A stretch of 25,206 nt of DNA from Porticoccus sp041592135 (GTDB taxonomy: Bacteria > Pseudomonadota > Gammaproteobacteria > Pseudomonadales > Porticoccaceae): NCBI GenBank assembly GCA_041592135.1, contig JBFHQR010000021.1; one strand, given 5' to 3'. Made by a program: the position numbers and the translations under genes. Positions 7,859 through 15,211 of the stretch are shown piece after piece. Under the pieces are notes generated by a model that was not told the DNA's origin, ran no database searches, and was given only the letters and a program-made list of their open reading frames with translations. Within the stretch, counting starts at the first letter, position 1. Every line of letters starts with the position of its first letter.

Positions 7859-9478
7859 ATGAGCATTTTTTCCATTGGTGTCAGCGGGTTGCACACGGCG
7901 CAAATTGCCCTCAATACCACCAGCAACAACATCACCAATGTCTACACCCAGGGTTACAACCGCGAACTCACCTTGCTTGAGGAGTCCGGCATTGGCGGTG
8001 TGAACGTCAGCGGGGTGCAGCGCCAGTTCGATTACTTTATCGCCTCCCAGCTCAATAGCGCCACCAGCGCCCTGACGGGCTTGCAGAATTACCAGACGCA
8101 AATCAGCCAGATCAACAACCTCGTGGCGGACAGCGATGCGGGCCTGGCACCGCTGATGCAGGATTTCTTCTCGGCCATTCAGGATCTGGTTTCCGCGCCC
8201 TCCGATCCGGCCGCCCGCCAGGAGGTGATCGGCACGGCCGACACCCTGTCCTCGCAATTGCGGTCGGTGGACAATTACCTCCAGGACATGCAGCGCAATG
8301 TCAACATCCAGATCGGCGACGAGATCACCCAGATCAATGACACGGCGGCGCTGATCGCCAAATTGAATCGCGATATCGCCCTGGCGACGGCGAAAACCGG
8401 CGTACCCCCCAACAGCCTGTTGAACCAGCGGGACCAGTTGGTGAACTCACTGAGTGAGCGGGTCGAAGTGCGACTGACGATACAGGATGGCGGCTCCTAC
8501 AATATTGCCATCGCCAACGGCCAGCCGCTGGTGTCCGGTACGGAGTCCTTTGCCCTCGAGACCATCGCCTCCGCCGGCGATCCCAACCGGATCGTGCTGG
8601 GTTACCGGGACTCCGCCGGCAATATTCAGGAACTGCCGGAGTCGCTGTTTGACGGCGGCAGTTTGGGGGGGCTGTTCTCGTTTCGTGCGGAAACCCTCGA
8701 CAAGGTGCAAAACCAGGTCGGCCATATAACGGTGTCCCTGGCCATGGCGGTCAATGAACAGCACGAAATGGGGGTGGATTTAAACGGCGACCTGGGCGAG
8801 GCGTTCTTCTCCATCGGTTCCCCTACGGTGTTTGCCAATACCAAAAATACCGGCACGGCGGTGCTCAGCGCCGCCTTCACCGATGCCGCCGGATTGACCG
8901 GAAGCGATTACGACCTGAAGGTCAGCGATGCGGCGAGCGGTGAATTTACCATCACCCGCCGGGACGGCAGCGCGCCGTTTACCCTGACCCTTGATGCCGC
9001 CAACCAGCTCGTCTTTGACGGCCTGACCCTGACCCTGGACGACCCGCTGGTACTCGTCGATGGCGACCGCTACCAGTTGCAGCCCACCCGTCGCGTCGCC
9101 GCCGGCTTCGATAACCTGATTGGCGATACCGCCAGGATTGCCGCCGGCAGCGGTGCGGGCAGTGGCGATAACCGCAACGCCCTGGCCCTGCAGGATCTGC
9201 AATCGGCCAGCCTGGTGGGTGGACGGGCCAGCCTGAACCAGGCCTATGCCTCGCTGGTCGGCTTTGTCGGCAACCAGACCAATATCGTGCAGGTCAACCT
9301 GACCGCCCAGGAAGGCCTGACCCAACAGATTCGCACCATGCAGCAGTCGGAATCCGGCGTGAATCTGGACGAGGAGGCTACCAACCTCATTCGCTACCAG
9401 CAGTATTACCAGGCCAGCGCTAAAATCATCGAGGTGGGCGGCACCCTGCTGGACACCATTCTCGGGCTGCGTAGCTGA
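7859..9478 (+). CDS. flgK: FlgK, hook-filament junction protein 1 (HAP1)
   Basis: FlgK replaces the hook cap and forms the first junction layer between hook and filament. The 539-residue product is normal (enteric FlgK is about 547). The N-terminal axial motif reads NNITNVYTQGYNRE near residues 23-36, followed by the YFIASQLNSATSAL helix and the DAGLAPLMQDFFSAIQDL block. The C-terminus has SGVNLDEEATNLIRYQQYYQASAKII, the strongly conserved D0 signature shared with flagellin-like junction proteins. The central region (DLKVSDAASGEFTITRRDG) is a variable surface domain. A TTG at 7856 is in frame, but AAGGAG (7847-7852) gives a 6-nt spacing to the ATG at 7859, which I chose. It is preceded by a strong sigma-28 promoter and is followed after 14 nt by flgL. 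Confidence 0.97.
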   Translation: MSIFSIGVSGLHTAQIALNTTSNNITNVYTQGYNRELTLLEESGIGGVNVSGVQRQFDYFIASQLNSATSALTGLQNYQTQISQINNLVADSDAGLAPLMQDFFSAIQDLVSAPSDPAARQEVIGTADTLSSQLRSVDNYLQDMQRNVNIQIGDEITQINDTAALIAKLNRDIALATAKTGVPPNSLLNQRDQLVNSLSERVEVRLTIQDGGSYNIAIANGQPLVSGTESFALETIASAGDPNRIVLGYRDSAGNIQELPESLFDGGSLGGLFSFRAETLDKVQNQVGHITVSLAMAVNEQHEMGVDLNGDLGEAFFSIGSPTVFANTKNTGTAVLSAAFTDAAGLTGSDYDLKVSDAASGEFTITRRDGSAPFTLTLDAANQLVFDGLTLTLDDPLVLVDGDRYQLQPTRRVAAGFDNLIGDTARIAAGSGAGSGDNRNALALQDLQSASLVGGRASLNQAYASLVGFVGNQTNIVQVNLTAQEGLTQQIRTMQQSESGVNLDEEATNLIRYQQYYQASAKIIEVGGTLLDTILGLRS

Positions 9479-9492
9479 CAGGAGCCATCGCC

Positions 9493-10689
9493 ATGCGCAT
9501 CAGTACCTTGACCATGTATAACCAGAGCGTGACCTCGATCAATCGCCAGCAGGGCGACTTTCTCAAGATCGGCCAGCAGATTGCCACCGGTCGCCGGCTG
9601 CTGACCCCCGCCGATGATCCCCAGGCGGCCACCAAGGCGCTGGGTGTCGCCCAGTCAAAGGCGGTTGCCGAGCAGTACGGCGATGCACGGGTCGGCGCGC
9701 GCAGTGCCTTGACCCAGCAGGAATCGGTATTGAACAGTATTTCCGATGCCCTGGTGAGAACCAAATCGCTGATGGTGCAGGCCGCCAATGCCACCCTCAG
9801 CGATGCCGACCGCGCTTCCATCGCCAGCGAGATGCGCGGCGTGATGGAAATGGTATTGGGGCAGGCCAACGCCACCGATGGCAACGGTCACTATTTGTTT
9901 GGCGGCTACCGCGATAACAGCCCGCCCTTCGTCAGGGATGTTTCCGGCAGTGTCGTCTATGTGGGCGACAGCAATGATCGCCAGGTGCGCATCGACGCAT
10001 CGCGCCTGATGGAGGCCGCGGACAGCGGCGATGGTGTCTTTCTGGCGATACAAAGCGGTGCCGGCTATGTGGCGGAGGCGGATGCGGCGAACAGCGGCAG
10101 TGCCACCTTTGTCGGCCCGCGGGTGGTGGACTCCTCCGATCCGGGTTTCGGCGCCGCCTATGACATCAGTTTCAGTGTGGTGGGAACCGATACCAGCTAC
10201 AGCATTAATGGTGGGCCCCCGGTGACCTACCAGCCGGGGGTGGCAGTGACCTTTGGCGGTCTATCAATGACATTTGAAGGCGTGCCGGCGGATGGCGACA
10301 GTCTCACCGTCGATAAGGCAAGCCAGATGAACACCAATCTTTTCGCCACCTTTGAAAAGGTGATAGCCACCCTGGAGACCCCCGCCCAAACCGATGCCCA
10401 GAAGGCCAGCCTGGCCAATACCATCAGTACCTCCATGCGGGAGTTCGACAACAGTTTCGACAATATCCTGACGGTGCGGGCCTCTTCCGGGGCGCGCCTC
10501 AACGAGCTCGACGCACTGGATCTGGTGGAGGAGAACCGCATTCTCAACTACCAGCAGACGCTGTCCGAGTTGGTGGACCTGGATTATGTCGAGGCGATCT
10601 CCGATTACACCCTGCGCCAGGTGGGCCTGCAGGCCGCGCAGAAAACCTTCGTGGATATCAACAAGCTGTCGCTGTTCAACCTGCTGTAG
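9493..10689 (+). CDS. flgL: FlgL, hook-filament junction protein 3 (HAP3)
   Basis: FlgL forms the second junction layer, on which FliC filament growth starts under the FliD cap. The 398-residue product begins MRISTLTMYNQSVTSINRQQ and has the FlgL hallmark QIATGRRLLTPADDPQAA at residues about 28-45, matching the flagellin N-domain pattern. The middle (GHYLFGGYRDNSPPFV) is also typical. The C-terminal coiled segment runs ILTVRASSGARLNELDALD and ENRILNYQQTLSELVDLDY. At 398 residues it is longer than the enteric protein (about 317) and closer to pseudomonad FlgL; the extra length lies in the central domain. The ATG at 9493 has AGGAG about 8 nt upstream. It is the last gene of the flg block and converges on fliR. 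Confidence 0.96.
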   Translation: MRISTLTMYNQSVTSINRQQGDFLKIGQQIATGRRLLTPADDPQAATKALGVAQSKAVAEQYGDARVGARSALTQQESVLNSISDALVRTKSLMVQAANATLSDADRASIASEMRGVMEMVLGQANATDGNGHYLFGGYRDNSPPFVRDVSGSVVYVGDSNDRQVRIDASRLMEAADSGDGVFLAIQSGAGYVAEADAANSGSATFVGPRVVDSSDPGFGAAYDISFSVVGTDTSYSINGGPPVTYQPGVAVTFGGLSMTFEGVPADGDSLTVDKASQMNTNLFATFEKVIATLETPAQTDAQKASLANTISTSMREFDNSFDNILTVRASSGARLNELDALDLVEENRILNYQQTLSELVDLDYVEAISDYTLRQVGLQAAQKTFVDINKLSLFNLL

Positions 10690-10710
10690 CCACAGGTCAC
10701 CCCGGCACTG

Positions 10711-10741
10711 GCGGCGGTTCAGCGCTGCCGACCGGCGCCGC
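10711..10741. terminator. Possible hairpin between convergent flgL and fliR
   Basis: In the 57-bp gap between two converging operons, GCGG (10711-10714) can pair with CCGC (10738-10741) and CGGT (10715-10718) with ACCG (10731-10734), leaving a 3-nt bulge. It is GC-rich but has no T-tract on either strand, so it may at most slow transcription. Confidence 0.3.
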
Positions 10742-10746
10742 GGCTG

Positions 10747-11526
10747 CTACCCCAGCAACTTCGCCAGGTGTTCAAAGAACTGTAAGCCCTCGCTGAACAG
10801 TCCCTCCAGAAAACGCCCCAGATCATTCATCAGCACCGACAGCAGAAATATGCCCGCCGTCAGGGAAATGGGAAAGCCGATGGAAAACACCGTGAACTGG
10901 GGAACCGCCCGGTTGAGGATGCCCATTCCCAGGTTGATGGCCAGCAGCGCGGTAATCAGCGGCAGTGCCAGCAGCAACCCCGAGACAAAAACCGTGCTGG
11001 CAAATTGCACCAGCATTTCAAAGGCGCTGGCATTAAGTCCGCTAAAGCCTATCGGCAGCTCGACAAAGGTGCCGACGAGGATCTGGATCACCAGCAGGTG
11101 TCCATCAAAGGCCAGGAACATCAACAGCGCCAGCATATAGAGCAGCCGCGACAGGATCATGGTGTTGCCGCTGTCGGGGGAATAGAAGGTGGCAAAAGCC
11201 AGTCCCATTTGCAGGCCGATCAGCTCGCCGGCGAGCTGTACCACGGTAAAGACAATATGCAGTGCCAGGCCGAGGGCGAGGCCGATCACAATCTGTTCCA
11301 CCAAAATTCCCAACCCCTGCCAGGAGAGCAGCGGCGTGCTGGGGAGCGCGGGCAGCGTGGCGCCGGCGATAAAGGTGAGAAACAGTGCCAGGCCGATTTT
11401 AATTCTGGCGGGAACGCTGGAGTGTCCGAACAGCGGGGCGGCGAGCAGGAACGAGGAGATGCGCGCAAAGGGCCACAAAAAGAGCGTCAGCCAGTCCTCC
11501 AGCTGGGCAAAGGTCACATCGATCAT
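10747..11526 (-). CDS. fliR: FliR, flagellar export gate protein
   Basis: FliR is part of the FliP5-FliQ4-FliR1 helical gate complex at the centre of the MS ring, through which rod, hook and filament proteins are secreted. The 259-residue protein is strongly hydrophobic with about six membrane-type segments. Family marks include the N-terminal RISSFLLAAPLFGHSSVPARIKI (read as two parts), the QMGLAFATFYSPDSG block near 106-120, and the conserved NRAVPQF (205-211) followed by GFPI (217-220). It is the last gene of the leftward block, 20 nt after fliQ. The start ATG at 11526 lacks a strong Shine-Dalgarno, so it may depend on translation from upstream. flhB, which often follows fliR in other bacteria, is not here: the flgL end is next. 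Confidence 0.97.
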   Translation of the reverse strand: MIDVTFAQLEDWLTLFLWPFARISSFLLAAPLFGHSSVPARIKIGLALFLTFIAGATLPALPSTPLLSWQGLGILVEQIVIGLALGLALHIVFTVVQLAGELIGLQMGLAFATFYSPDSGNTMILSRLLYMLALLMFLAFDGHLLVIQILVGTFVELPIGFSGLNASAFEMLVQFASTVFVSGLLLALPLITALLAINLGMGILNRAVPQFTVFSIGFPISLTAGIFLLSVLMNDLGRFLEGLFSEGLQFFEHLAKLLG

Positions 11527-11546
11527 GGCGCCGGCTCAATAACGCG

Positions 11547-11816
11547 CTAGTTCACCATCAGCGGAATGCTGGCAAACAGGTTTTCGGTGAACTCCGTGAT
11601 CAGGGCGAGCAGAAACGGCCCGGCGATCGCCAGGGCGACAAACACGCCGAGTATCTTGGGAATAAAGGACAGGGTCATCTCGTTGATCTGGGTGACGGCC
11701 TGAAACAGGCTGACCAGCAGGCCGATGATCAGGGCGGTGAGCAGCGGCGGTGCTGCCAGGTACAGGGTCACGCGCATGCCCTGGTGGGCCAGATCCATAA
11801 TTGATTCCGGGGTCAT
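11547..11816 (-). CDS. fliQ: FliQ, flagellar export gate protein
   Basis: FliQ is a small two-helix-hairpin subunit of the FliPQR gate, present in four copies. It is 89 residues long, exactly the usual size. The sequence starts MTPESIMDLAHQGMRVTLYL and has two hydrophobic segments: PPLLTALIIGLLVSLFQAVT (about 23-42) and LGVFVALAIAGPFLLALI (about 56-73). Between them lies the conserved cytoplasmic loop QINEMTLSFIPKI, the most diagnostic part of the family. AGGAG sits about 6 nt before the ATG at 11816. It lies 14 nt after fliP and 20 nt before fliR, in the standard PQR order. Confidence 0.98.
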   Translation of the reverse strand: MTPESIMDLAHQGMRVTLYLAAPPLLTALIIGLLVSLFQAVTQINEMTLSFIPKILGVFVALAIAGPFLLALITEFTENLFASIPLMVN

Positions 11817-11830
11817 GGGTAGCTCCTGTG

Positions 11831-12619
11831 CTAGACGTAAAAACTCTGTGCGAGTGAGCCGATAATCAGCTGCCAGCCATCCACCAGCACAAACAGCATC
11901 AATTTGAACGGCAGGGAAATCGTCGACGGCGGCACCATCATCATCCCCAGGGACATCAGCACGCTCGCCACCACTAGGTCGATGATGAGAAACGGGATGA
12001 AAATGGTAAAGCCGATCTGGAAAGCGGTTTTCAGCTCGCTGGTAATAAAGGCGGGGATCAGCGCCCGCAGCGGGACTTCCTCCGGTCCCTGCAGGGCGTC
12101 GAGTTGCGCCAGTTTGGCGAACAGCGCCAGATCGGTTTCACGGGTCTGGGTCAGCATAAAGGTTTTCAGGGGCTTGCTGCCCTCCACGGCGAACTGCTGG
12201 AACGTGATTTCCTCGCTGGCCAGTTTGGGCCAGGCGGTTTCATAGATCTGGTTCAGTACCGGGGACATGACAAAAAACGTCAGGAACAGCGCCAATCCCA
12301 ATAATACCTGGTTGGGTGGCGCGGACTGGGTGCCGATGGCGGTGCGCAACAGGCTCAGCACGATGACGATGCGGGTGAAGCTGGTCATCATCAGCAGCAT
12401 GGCCGGGAGAAAGGCCATGCTGGTCAGCAGAATCAGGGTTTGCAGTTGCAGCGACCACTCCTGGCCGCCGTCGGCGGTGGGGCGACTGACGATGCCGGTG
12501 ATACCCTGGGCCAGCAGATCCCCGGACAGGGCGGCCAGCCACAGAAAGGCCGCGGCGGCCAGCAGCCGTTTACCGCTCAGCAGCCGGGCGAGCCCGGCCG
12601 GTGGGGAACGTCGCGCCAT
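11831..12619 (-). CDS. fliP: FliP, flagellar export gate protein
   Basis: FliP makes the five-subunit wall of the export gate pore in the inner membrane and needs FliO for assembly. The 262-residue precursor has an N-terminal hydrophobic segment (RLLAAAAFLWLAALSGDLLA, cleaved in other FliP proteins). Further conserved blocks are LLTSMAFLPAMLLMMTSFTR, VIVLSLLRTAIGTQSAPPNQ and LTFFVMSPVLNQIYE. The C-terminal half has the ALIPAFITSELKTAFQIGF and SLGMMMVPPSTISLPFK signatures. The ATG at 12619 overlaps the fliO stop by one base (TGATG). Length and motifs are standard, with no sign of damage. Confidence 0.98.
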   Translation of the reverse strand: MARRSPPAGLARLLSGKRLLAAAAFLWLAALSGDLLAQGITGIVSRPTADGGQEWSLQLQTLILLTSMAFLPAMLLMMTSFTRIVIVLSLLRTAIGTQSAPPNQVLLGLALFLTFFVMSPVLNQIYETAWPKLASEEITFQQFAVEGSKPLKTFMLTQTRETDLALFAKLAQLDALQGPEEVPLRALIPAFITSELKTAFQIGFTIFIPFLIIDLVVASVLMSLGMMMVPPSTISLPFKLMLFVLVDGWQLIIGSLAQSFYV

Positions 12620-13035
12620 CAGTTGCCGCTATCCCGATCGCGAATCCGCAGCAGCCGGCTGGCGAAACTCTCGGCGCCCTGGTCGGCACTGTGCACCGCA
12701 TCGGCGGGGGCGTCGAGCTGGTGCAACAGGTTGACCTGTCCGCCCCCCACGCCCAGTACCAGCCAGGTCTGTTCAATGGCCACCACCACCACGCGCTCCC
12801 GCTGGCCGATGGCACAGCTGGAGATGATCCGAAGATTTTTTCCGCCCAGTAAATGTTGCCTGTTGAGGCGCTTCAGCAGGAAACTGCACAGCCAGATGGT
12901 GGCCACCACCAGCAGCAGTGCCAGAGAGGTCTTGCCGAGCATCGCCAGGCTGTTCACCGCATCCCCGGCGAGCTGTGGTGATACCTGGCTGGCGCTGTCC
13001 GCAGTGAGGCTGCCGACATCCTTGAGGCCGTTCAT
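12619..13035 (-). CDS. fliO: FliO, flagellar export gate assembly protein
   Basis: FliO is a small membrane protein that helps FliP form its ring; it is poorly conserved and absent from many lineages. The 138-residue product has one membrane segment at about 34-52 (KTSLALLLVVATIWLCSFLL), then a basic turn (KRLNRQ) and a cytoplasmic beta-rich region with the typical LRIISSCAIGQRERVVVVA and WLVLGVGGGQVNLLHQL patterns. The start ATG at 13035 overlaps the end of fliN by 4 nt (ATGA), and the stop overlaps fliP by 1 nt. The call rests on this topology, the QRERVVVV motif and the position between fliN and fliP. Confidence 0.93.
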   Translation of the reverse strand: MNGLKDVGSLTADSASQVSPQLAGDAVNSLAMLGKTSLALLLVVATIWLCSFLLKRLNRQHLLGGKNLRIISSCAIGQRERVVVVAIEQTWLVLGVGGGQVNLLHQLDAPADAVHSADQGAESFASRLLRIRDRDSGN

Positions 13036-13550
13036 CGGTTTAACTTCTGCGCCCGCTCTGAAGGGGTAATGATATCGGTGACACGAATGCCGTATTTGTC
13101 ATCGACCACCACCACTTCGCCCTGGGCGATCAGGTGGCCGTTGATCAAGATGTCCATGGGGTCGCCGGCCAGCCCTTCCAGCTCCACCACTGAACCCTGG
13201 GTCAGTTCCAGCAGCTGTTTGATGGTGATGCGGGTGCGGCCCAGCTCGACATTCAGTTTCACCGGAATGTCCATGACCATTTCGAGTTCACGGGGCGGGG
13301 CAACACTCTCTCCCTTGTTGAGGGGTTTGAAGATGTCGCCGTTGGCCGTTTTGCTTTCCGCTGTGGCAGCGGCGGCCGCCGGTTGTGCCGCCACGGGTTC
13401 TTTGGCTGGCGACGCCACGGCCGCTTGCTGTTCGGCCAGGGCGTCGGCCCAGGGGTCTTCAACGTCGCCCTGGGGGGCCTCGGCGGCTTGCTCGGCCAGT
13501 GCGACATCCCAGTCATCGGCGGCGGATGGCGTGTTCTCGTTCTCACTCAT
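13032..13550 (-). CDS. fliN: FliN, flagellar motor switch (C-ring) protein
   Basis: FliN forms the base of the C ring and also docks FliH for export. The C-terminal SpoA-type domain occupies about residues 90-165, with MVMDIPVKLNVELGRTRI, VVELEGLAGDPMDILING and GEVVVVDDKYGIRVTDI, a near-perfect family match. The first 88 residues are acidic and alanine-rich and contain a duplicated Trp segment (DWDVALAEQ at 13-21; PWADALAEQ at 33-41). I chose the ATG at 13550 (172 residues), which sits in an 8-nt overlap with the fliM end, over the GTG at 13568, which has no Shine-Dalgarno. At 172 residues it is longer than enteric FliN (137), and the extra length is the N-terminal tail. Confidence 0.96.
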   Translation of the reverse strand: MSENENTPSAADDWDVALAEQAAEAPQGDVEDPWADALAEQQAAVASPAKEPVAAQPAAAAATAESKTANGDIFKPLNKGESVAPPRELEMVMDIPVKLNVELGRTRITIKQLLELTQGSVVELEGLAGDPMDILINGHLIAQGEVVVVDDKYGIRVTDIITPSERAQKLNR

Positions 13551-14589
13551 GTTTTGATTTCCCGGCACGGCTGGAGGGGTGCTTGTTCAACTGTTCTGAT
13601 GGCAGGACGGGCACCTGCGCGTGTTCAATGACCCGGCTGACAGAGAGCGCGCGATGCTCATTGAGGCTGCCGTAGTCGCACTCGATGATGGGAATGCTGT
13701 CGATCCGCGCGGTCACCTTTTCCGGCAGGGTGATGGGCAGTACATCGCCCACTTTCAGGGCCAGCACCTCGCTGATGCGCCGGGTGATGCTGGCAAAATC
13801 CGCCACGATTTCGACATGGGTTTCCTTGATTTCGCCGGCGATGCGCTTGTTCCAGAGCGCTTCGTTCTGGCTGTCCCGGTCGGTGACCGGATTGACCAGC
13901 AGGTCCTTCAATGGCTCGATCATGGCGAACGGCATACAGATCTGGAAATCGCTGGCGTGGTTGCCCACTTCCAGGTGAAAGGTGGTATTGACGACGATTT
14001 CATTGGGCGAGTTGGTGATGTTGGCAAACTTGGCCTGCATCTCCGAGCGCAGGTAGCTGATCTCCACAGGAAAAACCGCCTGCCAGGATTCCTGGTAGGC
14101 GTCGGTGGCCAGCGACAGCAGACGGCGAATAATGCGTTGTTCGGTACTGGTGAACTCCCGCCCCTCCGACTTGGTATGGAAGCGCCCGTCGCCGCCGAAC
14201 AGGTTGTCCACCACCATAAACACCAGGTTGGGGGGGAACACCACCATGGCCGTGCCGCGCAGCGGCTTGACGCTCACCAGATTGATATTGGTGGGCACCG
14301 GCACATTGCGGGAAAAGGTGCTGTAACTCTCGTAGCGCATGGAGTCGACGGTGATGTCGGCATTGCGGCGAATCAGGTTGAACAGGCTGATTCGGAACAG
14401 GCGGGCAAAGCGCTCGTTGACGATATCCAGCGCATGCAGCCGTTCGCGAATAATGCGGTGTTGGGTGGCGGGGTTGTAGGGCCGGATGCGCGATGCTTCT
14501 TTCTGGCTTGAGGGCGTGTCGCTGTCCCCGCTGACGGTATTCAGCAGCGCATCGATTTCATCCTGCAACAGCACATCACTTTGCGACAT
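13543..14589 (-). CDS. fliM: FliM, flagellar motor switch (C-ring) protein
   Basis: FliM forms the middle of the C ring and receives the chemotaxis signal from phosphorylated CheY. The 348-residue product is slightly longer than enteric FliM (334). The CheY-binding N-terminal peptide is present (LLQDEIDALL, residues 7-16). The middle domain has the GGDGRF motif together with LFRISLFNLIRRNADI and FTSTEQRIIRRLLSLA. The C-terminal SpoA-like domain includes LKVGDVLPITLPEKVTA. The start at 14589 follows fliL by 21 nt, and the end overlaps fliN by 8 nt. The intact CheY-binding peptide suggests a motor under normal chemotaxis control, although no che genes are in the window. Confidence 0.98.
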   Translation of the reverse strand: MSQSDVLLQDEIDALLNTVSGDSDTPSSQKEASRIRPYNPATQHRIIRERLHALDIVNERFARLFRISLFNLIRRNADITVDSMRYESYSTFSRNVPVPTNINLVSVKPLRGTAMVVFPPNLVFMVVDNLFGGDGRFHTKSEGREFTSTEQRIIRRLLSLATDAYQESWQAVFPVEISYLRSEMQAKFANITNSPNEIVVNTTFHLEVGNHASDFQICMPFAMIEPLKDLLVNPVTDRDSQNEALWNKRIAGEIKETHVEIVADFASITRRISEVLALKVGDVLPITLPEKVTARIDSIPIIECDYGSLNEHRALSVSRVIEHAQVPVLPSEQLNKHPSSRAGKSKHE

Positions 14590-14610
14590 CTGGCCCGTCT
14601 CTACTCTCTG

Positions 14611-15099
14611 TTATTGGACGATAAATTCACTAAACAGCACCGAGCTGATGGCCAGTGGCGGCTGCGGGTGGGTCAGGGGCTGGTCAAACATGGCCAGCAC
14701 CTGTTGGGTCAGCAACTCCTTGCCCGCCGCGGAAAACAGTTCCTCCGCGGTCTTGCTCGACAGCAGCAGCAGCAGGCGGCTGTGGACCTCGGGCATATGG
14801 GTATTGAGCAGTTCCCGGGTCTCGTCATTGTCCACTTTCAGGGTCAGGCTGGTGTACAGCAGGTGCTGACCGTACTGGTCGCCGACCAGGTTGACCGTCA
14901 TGGGGCCGACTTTGACAAAGATCGGCGCGGGCGCCACCCCGGGTTCAGCTTTCGCCTGTTCTGCCGCTGCAGGGTTTGCGTCGCCCTTCTGCTTGGCGAC
15001 CAAGAAGTAGACGTTTGCCGCGGTCAGCAGGCAGAGCACGACCCCGGCGATGATGATGAACAGTTTGCCCTTGCCCTGCTTTTCTTTGGTTTTTGCCAC
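14611..15099 (-). CDS. fliL: FliL, flagellar basal body-associated protein
   Basis: FliL is an inner-membrane protein near the stator units that supports motor torque, mainly in swarming or under load. The 162-residue product has a short basic cytoplasmic N-terminus (MAKTKEKQGKGK), one membrane helix at about 13-34 (LFIIIAGVVLCLLTAANVYFL), an Ala/Glu-rich linker and a periplasmic domain with VKVGPMTVNLVGDQYGQHLL and LLNTHMPEVHSRLLLLLSSK. The C-terminus ISSVLFSEFIVQ is the usual family end. The start is GTG at 15099, with only a weak GGGG before it. A 112-nt gap separates it from fliK, so it probably begins its own transcript, fliLMNOPQR, as in Salmonella. Confidence 0.95.
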   Translation of the reverse strand: MAKTKEKQGKGKLFIIIAGVVLCLLTAANVYFLVAKQKGDANPAAAEQAKAEPGVAPAPIFVKVGPMTVNLVGDQYGQHLLYTSLTLKVDNDETRELLNTHMPEVHSRLLLLLSSKTAEELFSAAGKELLTQQVLAMFDQPLTHPQPPLAISSVLFSEFIVQ

Positions 15100-15211
15100 G
15101 TGTTAACCCCGGATCAATAAGCTGGGCCCAGTATAGGGATCGCCCTGGGCGGGCGATGGCCTGATAAGTGTCGATAAACGGTCGTATATCCGGCTTTTAA
15201 CGCCGGGAGGC
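15100..15211 (-). promoter_or_regulatory. fliK-fliL intergenic region with hairpins and candidate operator
   Basis: This is the only real gap in the leftward block. In transcription order it holds a hairpin just after fliK (CCGGC 15190-15194 / GCCGG 15202-15206), a motif GTCGATAAACGGTC (15170-15183, plus-strand reading), a second hairpin ATCGCCC (15139-15145) / GGGCGAT (15151-15157) with a 5-nt loop, and the palindrome CTGGGCCCAG (15122-15131). Neither hairpin has a T-tract. I cannot name a promoter type, but the density of structure suggests that fliL starts a separate transcript. Confidence 0.45.

Noticed and set aside
12395..12422. 10-bp perfect inverted repeat in fliP (CAGCATGGCC / GGCCATGCTG)
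   Set aside because: It encodes the conserved FliP peptide MAFLPAML, where two similar Met-Ala/Ala-Met codon groups produce the palindrome by chance.
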